5,185 nt of DNA from NCBI GenBank assembly GCA_903851455.1, contig CAINOM010000678.1, positions 1 through 5,185 of the forward strand, written 5' to 3'. The notes beneath the pieces are model-generated. The model was given only the letters and a program-made list of their open reading frames with translations, did no database searches and had not been told where the DNA came from. Below are positions 1-4,877 of the stretch, piece by piece. The position numbers were made by a program, and so were the translations under genes. Each line of letters begins with the position of its first letter. Position 1 is the stretch's first letter. The stretch comes from an uncultured Bacteroidota bacterium (GTDB lineage: Bacteria > Bacteroidota > Bacteroidia > Chitinophagales > Chitinophagaceae).

Positions 1-1326
1 CATTTCATCACGCTTGTTACGGCGGTATTTGGCCTTCAGGTTCTTGCTGCGGGTTGAGCCCGTAAGCTTAGCCTGTGTTTCGCGTATCTTATCCTGTATT
101 GCTTTTGTATCTATCTCCTGCTGCTGTGCAGTAACCGGTGTATTGCTGCGTGGAATGCCACGGCCGCCGCCACCATCTCTGCCACCTGGCCTGAAAGGTC
201 CACGGTCGCCACCACCCTGGCCCGGCGCGCCGGTACCCGGAGGCCTGCGCTCCCTGTTGAACGGTGTGGCCGGTGGCCTTGGTCCGCCGCCCTGGCCCGG
301 AGGCGCATTGCGGTCGCGGTTGTTCGGATCTGGCTTGTGTGTTTCCGGCTTTTTTTCTACCGGTATGCGTTTACGTTTACGCTTCTCCCTGTTATCTGGC
401 CTGTTACCGCCGCCCGAAGGCTGCGATACCGGCAATTCTATTCTGCCTATGATCTTCGGGCCTTCCAGTCGCGGGGCCTTCATTTCTATATGCTCCGGCT
501 TCCCTGTATTGTCCTCTTCCGGCGCCTCTGGTTCCGGCGTCTCTATCTTCTGCGGTACCTCGGGCACAGCCACTGCCTCCACTACTTCTTCCTGCTCTAT
601 CTTTTCTGCAACTTCTTTTGTATCTTTTTTGGCAACCTTTTTCTCCACCTCTTTCTTCTTAGCCGCGCCCTTTTTAGGACGTGAAGCAAGATTCAGATCG
701 TCGAGGTTTATCTTACCAAGAATATTAGGCCCTTCTATCTTGGGGGCTTTCATATCCAGGTGCTCGGGCTCAGGCGGTTCAACTGCAGCGGCTGGTTTTT
801 CAGCTTTAGCAGCCGTCTTTTTTACCGGGAGCTCTTCCGGCACAGGCGCTTCTTCCTTAGGAGCAGCAGCTTTCTTGGCCACTGGTGGCTCTTCCTTAAC
901 AGGTGCTGCGGCCTTCTTCGCCGGTTCTTCCTTCACTTCCGCCACCTTTGGCTTCTCTGGCACCACAACTGGCGCCGGTGGTGCCGGGGCTGGTTTCTCC
1001 TCCTTGGGTTTCGCTTTTTGTTCTGGTACTACATGAGCATCCTCTTTCTTGTCCTTGGCGGTGATATCAAGGTCTTCCCTTGTTTTCCTAATGCCGTCCA
1101 GTAAAGAGCCTTTGGGCAATGCGATCTCCTCGCTCCTGCGTTTTGCCAGTTTATCCTGGGCAAACTCTATCTGCAGGGCGTTGTACATCGGCTCCGTAAG
1201 CTTGGTGCTCGGATTACTGCTCACTGTAAAGCCTTTATCAGTAAGAAATGCTACCAGCGTATCTTTACCGATATTAAATTCTTTCGCAGCTTCCAGTAAC
1301 CTGGGTGTTTTTGTTGGTGTTGTCAT
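1..1326 (-). CDS. infB: Translation initiation factor IF-2, N-terminal part (3' end outside window)
   Basis: IF-2 is the cytoplasmic GTPase that brings initiator fMet-tRNA to the 30S subunit and promotes 50S joining. I read 442 codons without a stop from ATG 1326-1324 to the window edge. Residues about 8-62 form the helical N-terminal region typical of Bacteroidota IF-2 (RLLEAAKEFNIGKDTL, then a KGFTV-x-NPSTKL segment). Residues about 90-265 are a low-complexity Lys/Glu/Ala/Pro linker; 188-208 and 278-298 are two copies of one motif; 310-400 is rich in Arg, Gly and Pro (PGQGGG twice, GGGGRG). The end, around 403-442, has the basic KAKYRRNKRDEM segment that in this family lies just before the GTPase domain, so the G domain and tRNA-binding domains lie beyond the left edge. 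The start is supported by AGGAGG 11 nt upstream. It is the third gene after rimP and nusA. Identification rests on N-terminal similarity plus the classical gene order. Confidence 0.93.
   Translation of the reverse strand, partial: MTTPTKTPRLLEAAKEFNIGKDTLVAFLTDKGFTVSSNPSTKLTEPMYNALQIEFAQDKLAKRRSEEIALPKGSLLDGIRKTREDLDITAKDKKEDAHVVPEQKAKPKEEKPAPAPPAPVVVPEKPKVAEVKEEPAKKAAAPVKEEPPVAKKAAAPKEEAPVPEELPVKKTAAKAEKPAAAVEPPEPEHLDMKAPKIEGPNILGKINLDDLNLASRPKKGAAKKKEVEKKVAKKDTKEVAEKIEQEEVVEAVAVPEVPQKIETPEPEAPEEDNTGKPEHIEMKAPRLEGPKIIGRIELPVSQPSGGGNRPDNREKRKRKRIPVEKKPETHKPDPNNRDRNAPPGQGGGPRPPATPFNRERRPPGTGAPGQGGGDRGPFRPGGRDGGGGRGIPRSNTPVTAQQQEIDTKAIQDKIRETQAKLTGSTRSKNLKAKYRRNKRDEM
433..765 (-). repeat. Two copies of a 21-residue motif inside the IF-2 linker
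   Basis: IF-2 residues 188-208 (bases 703-765) and 278-298 (bases 433-495) are copies of the same segment, with starts exactly 90 residues apart. Both follow the pattern EH-x-x-MKAP-x-x-EGP-x-I-x-G-x-I-x-L. By eye 13 of 21 residues are identical and most differences are conservative (K/R, L/I, D/E). They sit as hydrophobic islands in an otherwise charged, disordered linker, so they probably form small structured or binding elements. Related EG-x-K/N-x-x-G-K-I-like segments are, from memory, common in Bacteroidota IF-2; their role is not known to me. Confidence 0.75.
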
Positions 1327-1337
1327 TCTTATATGTT

Positions 1338-1343
1338 CCTCCT
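1338..1343 (-). promoter_or_regulatory. Shine-Dalgarno site of infB
   Basis: The minus strand reads AGGAGG here, with 11 nt to the infB ATG at 1326-1324. It fixes the infB start and is notable because neither rimP nor the downstream lipoprotein gene has a comparable site; Bacteroidota often initiate without a strong Shine-Dalgarno. Confidence 0.75.
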
Positions 1344-1429
1344 AATAATCGCCAGGCTTTACCCCGGCCCTTGTATACAAACCTACGCCATTTTTACCTT
1401 AAAATGACCTTAAATGCCTTCTTCCAACG

Positions 1430-1460
1430 CCCCTGCGCCCGCTCCGGCCCTGCCCCACCC
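1430..1460 (-). promoter_or_regulatory. Putative G-quadruplex motif in the infB 5' leader
   Basis: On the minus (coding) strand there are five G-tracts: GGG at 1460-1458, GGGG at 1456-1453, GGG at 1450-1448, GGG at 1440-1438 and GGGG at 1433-1430. The loops are 1, 2, 7 and 4 nt, which satisfies the G3+N1-7 rule with one tract to spare. Because the G-rich strand is the mRNA-sense strand, an RNA quadruplex could form between nusA and infB. Folding and function are inference; the motif itself is directly visible. Confidence 0.5.
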
Positions 1461-1518
1461 TGCAGACTATTCCGCAACGGATGGAAATCCTGTTAACTTG
1501 CCATAAATATTGAGCCTC

Positions 1519-2763
1519 CTATTCGTTATTAAATTCAGCCTCAAGTATCTTGCGCACATCGCGTACCGTCTCTTCTTCAAGGTCTGTACGGCGCACCAGT
1601 TCTTCAGCCGATAATTCCAATACGCTCAGGGCGGTATCGCAACCTATGCGCTTGAACTCATCAATAACCCATGGTTCAATTTCATCTGCAAATTCATCAA
1701 GGTCGATGTCATATTCAACTTCTTCCTTCACATCGCGGTATACATCTATGCTGTAGCCAGTAAGTTCCTGCGCCAGCTTAATGTTAACGCCTTTCTTGCC
1801 GATAGCCAGCGATACCTGGTCGGGATCGAGGTACACATCGGCGCTATGATCTTCGTTGTTCAGCTCCATTTTATTGATGCGCGCAGGTGTAAGCGAGCGC
1901 TGCAGCAATAACTGCACATTGTTGGTATAGTTGATAATATCTATATTCTCATTACGCAGCTCACGTACGATACCGTGTATGCGGCTGCCCTTCATACCTA
2001 CACATGCGCCTACCGGATCTATGCGGTCGTCGTAGCTTTCCACAGCTACCTTGGCACGTTCGCCGGGTTCGCGTACTATCTTCTTCACAACGATCAGGCC
2101 ATCCATTATTTCCGGAACCTCTATTTCCAGCAGCTTCTCCAGGAAGGATGGATGGGTGCGGCTCAGGATGATGATGGGTGAGTTATTACGCATCTCCACT
2201 TTCTTAACCACAGCACGCACAGTCTCGCCTTTCTTGAAAAAGTCGGTAGGTATCTGCTCAGACTTCGGCATGATCAGCTCATTGCCTTCGTCATCCAGCA
2301 ACAGGATTTCTTTCTTCCATATCTGGTACACCTCGCCGGTGATGATGTCGCCAATGCGGTCGGCATATTTCTTAAGCAGGTTGTTCTTCTTAAGGTCACC
2401 GATACGTGCAGCAAGCGTTTGCTTTGCGGCAAGTATGGCGCGGCGACCAAAGTTTCGCACGTCTACTTCCTCATACACTTCCTCACCCACACTGTAGTCA
2501 GGCTCTATTTTTATTGCGTCTGAATAAGGTATCTGCAGGTTATCGTCCTCTATCATACCGTCTTCTACGATCACCCTGCGCCTGAATATTTCAAGGTCAC
2601 CGGTCTGGTCGTTTACGATAACGTCGAAGTTCTCATCGGTCACATACTTTTTGCGCAGCAACGTTTTGAAAACGTCTTCTAATACCTTCATCAAGGTAGG
2701 CCTGTCAATATTTTCGGCGTCTTTAAACTCCTGGAAGGAGTCAATGAGGTTGATACTTGGCAT
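1519..2763 (-). CDS. nusA: Transcription termination/antitermination factor NusA
   Basis: NusA binds RNA polymerase and nascent RNA and tunes pausing, intrinsic termination and antitermination. The 414-residue product has the expected order: an RNAP-binding N-terminal domain (about 1-125), an S1 domain (about 138-203, starting GDIITGEVYQIW), KH1 with the GxxG-type loop VGMKGSRI (255-262), and KH2 with AIGKKGVNI (320-328). A short acidic tail follows (about 345-414) with one helical repeat-like unit (ELSAEELVRRTDLEEETV), rather than the two acidic repeats of Escherichia coli NusA; this shorter length is usual for Bacteroidota. It ends in TAG at 1521-1519. The ATG at 2763-2761 lies 49 bp after rimP, with only weak GGGGAG/CGGAG-type Shine-Dalgarno candidates rather far upstream. 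Cotranscription with rimP and infB is inferred from orientation and spacing. Nothing looks damaged. Confidence 0.97.
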   Translation of the reverse strand: MPSINLIDSFQEFKDAENIDRPTLMKVLEDVFKTLLRKKYVTDENFDVIVNDQTGDLEIFRRRVIVEDGMIEDDNLQIPYSDAIKIEPDYSVGEEVYEEVDVRNFGRRAILAAKQTLAARIGDLKKNNLLKKYADRIGDIITGEVYQIWKKEILLLDDEGNELIMPKSEQIPTDFFKKGETVRAVVKKVEMRNNSPIIILSRTHPSFLEKLLEIEVPEIMDGLIVVKKIVREPGERAKVAVESYDDRIDPVGACVGMKGSRIHGIVRELRNENIDIINYTNNVQLLLQRSLTPARINKMELNNEDHSADVYLDPDQVSLAIGKKGVNIKLAQELTGYSIDVYRDVKEEVEYDIDLDEFADEIEPWVIDEFKRIGCDTALSVLELSAEELVRRTDLEEETVRDVRKILEAEFNNE

Positions 2764-2785
2764 ATGCTTTCTTTTTCGCTCCGCT

Positions 2786-2803
2786 CCCCGGTAACTACCG
2801 GAA
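2786..2803 (-). promoter_or_regulatory. Hairpin in the rimP-nusA spacer, overlapping a possible ribosome-binding region
   Basis: The palindrome CCGGTA-GT-TACCGG (2801-2788 on the minus strand) forms a 6-bp stem. In RNA it could extend by two U-G pairs to 2803/2786, though the closing base pairs around a 2-nt loop would probably open. Its 3' arm runs into GGGGAG, one of the few purine-rich candidates for the nusA ribosome-binding site. No T-run follows, so it is not an intrinsic terminator. It may modulate nusA translation or simply stabilise the mRNA; function is inference. Confidence 0.4.
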
Positions 2804-2812
2804 GGGATTTAA

Positions 2813-3271
2813 TTAAAAAATGATTTGTACTACTGTTTTTTTAATGTTTGTAAATGGTATTTCCACTATGATATTGGCATCTTTTGTCTTTGCGCCTTTC
2901 ATCTCCAGCACTATATGATCATCGGTTACTTCCTTCATCAGGCCTGTTTTCTCCACATCCCCGGCATCTGTAACGGTAACCTTGCGGCCAATGTTCTTTT
3001 TATATTGTCGGGCCTGCAGCAACGGCTCATCTACACCGGGGCTGGAAACCTCCAGCGAGAAGTCGCCATCCGGAAACATTTGCTCCGTCTCTATCTGCGC
3101 ATATAGCTTCCGGTTTACCATGGTGCATTTATCGATAGAGAGGCCGCTGTCTGCATCGAGATACACCTTGATATTATTTACCGGCTTCACCTTGATGTTG
3201 ACGATAAAAATATCCGTGCCCTCCAGCAATGGCTCCACTAAAGCGTAAATTTTTTCTATGATTTCCGGCAT
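2813..3271 (-). CDS. rimP: Ribosome maturation factor RimP
   Basis: RimP is a cytoplasmic factor for 30S subunit maturation. The product is 152 residues, normal for the family. The N-terminal alpha/beta domain (about 1-83) ends in the diagnostic signature SLEVSSPGVDEPL (72-84), matching the family's LEVSSPGxxRPL with Glu-Pro in place of Arg-Pro. The C-terminal SH3-like domain (about 88-152) ends with IPFTNIKKTVVQIIF, typical of Bacteroidota members. The stop is TAA at 2815-2813. The ATG at 3271-3269 is the family start and has no Shine-Dalgarno; the bases just before it are the T-run of the leader hairpin. As first gene of the rimP-nusA-infB operon, its leader would control all three. Confidence 0.95.
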   Translation of the reverse strand: MPEIIEKIYALVEPLLEGTDIFIVNIKVKPVNNIKVYLDADSGLSIDKCTMVNRKLYAQIETEQMFPDGDFSLEVSSPGVDEPLLQARQYKKNIGRKVTVTDAGDVEKTGLMKEVTDDHIVLEMKGAKTKDANIIVEIPFTNIKKTVVQIIF

Positions 3272-3276
3272 AACTT

Positions 3277-3307
3277 AAAAAACGAGGGGACAACAATGTG
3301 TCCCCTC
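3277..3307 (-). terminator. Terminator-shaped hairpin in the rimP leader: candidate attenuator
   Basis: Bases 3284-3292 and 3299-3307 form a perfect 9-bp stem (GAGGGGACA with TGTCCCCTC) around a 6-nt loop. On the minus strand the stem is followed by G and six Ts (3282-3277), then AAGTT and the rimP ATG. This is the textbook form of an intrinsic terminator, yet it lies upstream of the operon, between the predicted promoter (about 3336-3367) and rimP. On the plus strand six Ts also follow (3308-3313), so it could work in both directions, but no plus-strand gene lies before it to need it. I therefore read it as a leader attenuator of rimP-nusA-infB. The structure is seen; the regulatory role is inference. 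Confidence 0.7.
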
Positions 3308-3335
3308 TTTTTTGAATTCCATTGCAAATGTACAA

Positions 3336-3367
3336 CAAATTTATATCAAAAAAAAGCCTTCACGCAA
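3336..3367 (-). promoter_or_regulatory. Predicted Bacteroidota-type promoter of rimP-nusA-infB
   Basis: The minus strand has TTG at 3367-3365, 21 nt, then TAAATTTG at 3343-3336, fitting the Bacteroidota consensus TTTG ... TAnnTTTG (here GTTG for the upstream element). A second -7-like TACATTTG lies at 3332-3325, but only a T-run sits in its -33 position. Transcription would begin around 3330 or a little downstream, giving a leader of roughly 45-60 nt that is almost wholly occupied by the 3284-3307 hairpin. Confidence 0.5.
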
Positions 3368-3407
3368 CTGAATACATTGTACTTTTATTTAGTATTAAAC
3401 TATCATT

Positions 3408-3486
3408 TTGAAAAAAACTACTTTCCCTACTGTTATTTATTATTTCCGGCTTCTGGGTAAAAGCCCAGACAGATTGCAAGCCCAAT
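3408..3486 (+). other. Signal peptide and mature N-terminus encoded in frame but without a usable start codon
   Basis: In the frame of the following gene, codons from 3412 read K-K-L-L-S-L-L-L-F-I-I-S-G-F-W-V-K-A, then QTDCKPN and the Met at 3487. That is a good Sec signal peptide: a Lys-Lys n-region, a hydrophobic core and a V-K-A cleavage site before Gln. However, the codon directly before it is TGA (3409-3411), and no ATG, GTG or TTG lies between 3412 and 3487. The bases are TTTTG followed by seven As (3411-3417). With six As the frame would read TTG-AAA-AAA-CTA, giving a start at 3408. So the gene carries an apparent single-base insertion at a homopolymer, either real (mutation, phase switch, slippage) or a sequencing error. 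Confidence 0.7.
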
Positions 3487-4596
3487 ATGTTTGTCGTTGA
3501 TTACAGTGGTCATAACGACAACATCACAAACACCGACGAGACCACTATTCAAGCGGCTAAACCGCGTATTCTTATTGACAATACCCCCGGTGGCTTATGG
3601 AATGGTCGCTGTGTCCCTTCTCATTATTCACCATACGACATACATGTATTTTCTTATATTACAGGAGGGTATGAACATTCAACAAGGGGAGGAGATACAT
3701 CTGTTTTAGCTGCCAATTTAGCCCGAATTGATTCAATAGCTTCAGCAGGGGCTTACGGGGTTTTTATGGATGAGGTCGACACTTACCCAACCGGCGACTC
3801 TCAGGCTTACATAGCTGCAATTTATCACGAATGCCAAATAAACGGGTTAAAACTCATCTTGAATCCCGGTTGGCATGATTTCGACACATTTCTGATCAGT
3901 CATTCGGATTACATTATGACTGATGAGCATTATCATGGCACAAGACCACCTTCCGCATCTGAAATGAAACGTTTAGACAGCGTTTTGGTTGCTGATATAG
4001 ATGCAACCAGCGAAACGATGGCCGTTGCAGTAACAGACAGTGCAAGAAATAATGGATTTGGTTATTCTTATGTTTGTAGTACTTATAATTCTCTTCCAGG
4101 TTGGTTAGTCAGTTATATGGCTGGAGTGTCGTATACCACTGCAACTCCCGTGATAACATTAAGTGGAGGAACGCTCCGTTCTGATGCAGCCTATGGCAAT
4201 CAATGGTATTCAGCGTCATCAGGAATACTCGTTGGATACAATAGCCAAAATTTTACCCCTGCTTACACGGGCTCTTATTATGATATTGTAACCTTATCGG
4301 GCTGCGAATCCGACACTTCAAATTTAATTGAGTTGATTCCAACTGCGATTGGTTCGGTTGCAAATCATGCTACTTATAGACTTTACCCCAACCCTGCCAG
4401 CAAGGAAATGTACATAGAACACGCTGTAGGTTGCAGCATTACTTTCTTCGATGTAGTGGGCAAAGCTGTGTTACATAAGAAAATAATGGTGCAGAAAGAA
4501 CTCCTCTTTATGGATAACCTTTGTACTGGAGTTTATTTGGCACGGATAACAGACGAAAAAGGGGCGCAAACTTTATGGAAAATCGAGAAGAAATAG
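3487..4596 (+). CDS. Secreted spherulin-4/GH135-GH114-like putative glycoside hydrolase with T9SS sorting domain
   Basis: From Met 3487 the frame gives 369 residues; the real protein probably starts about 26 codons earlier with the signal peptide described for 3408-3486. Residues about 1-215 resemble the TIM-barrel of spherulin-4-type enzymes (GH135, related to GH114): GVFMDEVDTYP (91-101) with an Asp95-Glu96 pair, LILNPGWHD (123-131), and IMTDEHYHG (143-151) with Glu147. An adjacent Asp-Glu plus a later Glu is what I recall of the active site of fungal Sph3, which cuts alpha-1,4-linked GalNAc polymers; that substrate is only a guess here. Residues about 219-283 look like an Ig-like beta module found in Bacteroidota exoproteins (NQWY, SGCESD). 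Residues about 298-369 (YRLYPNPASKEMYIE ... GVYLARITDEKG) form a type A T9SS sorting domain, so export across the outer membrane is expected. No Shine-Dalgarno precedes Met 3487, arguing against it as the true start. It is more AT-rich than the operon on the left. Confidence 0.8.
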   Translation: MFVVDYSGHNDNITNTDETTIQAAKPRILIDNTPGGLWNGRCVPSHYSPYDIHVFSYITGGYEHSTRGGDTSVLAANLARIDSIASAGAYGVFMDEVDTYPTGDSQAYIAAIYHECQINGLKLILNPGWHDFDTFLISHSDYIMTDEHYHGTRPPSASEMKRLDSVLVADIDATSETMAVAVTDSARNNGFGYSYVCSTYNSLPGWLVSYMAGVSYTTATPVITLSGGTLRSDAAYGNQWYSASSGILVGYNSQNFTPAYTGSYYDIVTLSGCESDTSNLIELIPTAIGSVANHATYRLYPNPASKEMYIEHAVGCSITFFDVVGKAVLHKKIMVQKELLFMDNLCTGVYLARITDEKGAQTLWKIEKK

Positions 4597-4614
4597 AACA
4601 TAAATATTTCTTCT
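4586..4614 (+). terminator. AT-rich inverted repeat across the stop codon, weak terminator candidate
   Basis: AGAAGAAATA (4586-4595) and TATTTCTTCT (4605-4614) are perfect inverted copies with a 9-nt loop. They overlap the TAG of the preceding gene (4594-4596). The stem is AT-rich and no T-run follows, so it is a poor intrinsic terminator; it may protect the mRNA 3' end or be chance. Confidence 0.3.
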
Positions 4615-4735
4615 ACCTGGTCGCTAAGCATATTCTGCCTGCCAGGGTGAGGCGGAAACACAATTTCTGATTTCACTTGTTTTTTACAACACTGTAAACA
4701 CGCATCTCTCTGGTAGTCCTTCGGCATGCGAAATA
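4597..4735 (+). other. Stretch without a recognisable gene
   Basis: Between the secreted-hydrolase gene and the coiled-coil fragment I find no convincing gene, RNA or mobile-element end. A plus-strand frame is open from 4628 (after TAA 4625-4627) into the fragment that follows. Its codons here give an unremarkable sequence (ISLVFYNTVNTH and similar) with no start codon until 4763, so it may be degraded coding sequence or plain spacer. Confidence 0.4.
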
Positions 4736-4873
4736 GTTAAAGAGGATGTTGACCTTGGAAGCATGGACGCAAAATTGCTGCAGAAAATAGAAGAGCTCAC
4801 CTTGTATATGATTGAACAGAACAAGAGGATTGATGAGTTACAGAAGAAATTGAATGAGAAAACGAAAAATTGA
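4736..4873 (+). pseudogene. Coiled-coil C-terminal fragment of a larger Bacteroidota surface/fibre-type protein
   Basis: The frame reads VKEDVDLGSMDAKLLQKIEE, then LTLYMIEQNKRIDELQKKLN and a Lys-rich end, closed by TGA 4871-4873. If translated alone from ATG 4763 it would be a 36-residue peptide. The heptad-like spacing of Leu/Ile (LLQKIEELTLYMIEQ) gives a short coiled coil. From memory, this 'M-x-A-K-LLQKIEELTLY-x-I-E-x-x-K' ending closes many long Bacteroidota proteins such as tail-fibre-like or repeat adhesins, where it probably mediates trimerisation. Here the body of such a protein is missing, so I read it as a remnant of a deleted gene. No Shine-Dalgarno precedes ATG 4763, but a short functional ORF is not excluded. 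It ends 4 nt before the next start codon. Confidence 0.5.
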
Positions 4874-4877
4874 TTTT

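Larger units (their letters stand above)
1327..1518 (-). other. nusA-infB intergenic spacer with mini-ORF and G-rich tract
   Basis: This 192-bp spacer separates nusA from infB and is long for such an operon. I see no gene of normal size. In transcript order it holds an AGGAGG overlapping the nusA TAG (1515-1520), a 3-codon ORF Met-Ala-Ser-stop at 1504-1493, a very G-rich stretch at 1460-1430, an A/T-rich part with a doubled AAGGT (about 1412-1391), a TAGGTTTG that resembles a Bacteroidota -7 element without a matching -33 (1385-1378), and finally the infB Shine-Dalgarno. No GC-rich hairpin followed by a T-run is visible, so read-through from nusA into infB is expected. Confidence 0.6.

Noticed and set aside
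14..1036. Long plus-strand open frame of 340 codons
   Set aside because: It lies antisense to infB; its Ser/Phe/Pro/Gly-rich product is the mirror of the Lys/Glu/Ala/Gly linker codons. The minus frame matches IF-2 throughout.
1378..1385. TAGGTTTG on the minus strand as an internal infB promoter
   Set aside because: It fits the -7 pattern, but no TTG/TTTG is found 19-21 nt upstream, so there is too little to call a promoter.
2051..2497. Plus-strand open frame of 148 codons
   Set aside because: It is wholly antisense to the well-conserved NusA S1/KH region and its product has no recognisable domain.
3284..3313. Reading the 9-bp hairpin as a plus-strand terminator
   Set aside because: Six Ts follow on that strand too, but no plus-strand gene lies before it; only antisense transcription of rimP could use it.
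4533..4727. Minus-strand open frame overlapping the end of the hydrolase gene
   Set aside because: It overlaps the conserved sorting domain on the other strand, has a poor composition and no ribosome-binding site.
4720..4732. Small palindrome TTCG-GCATG-CGAA
   Set aside because: The stem is 4 bp with no T-run or repeated copy, well within chance expectation.
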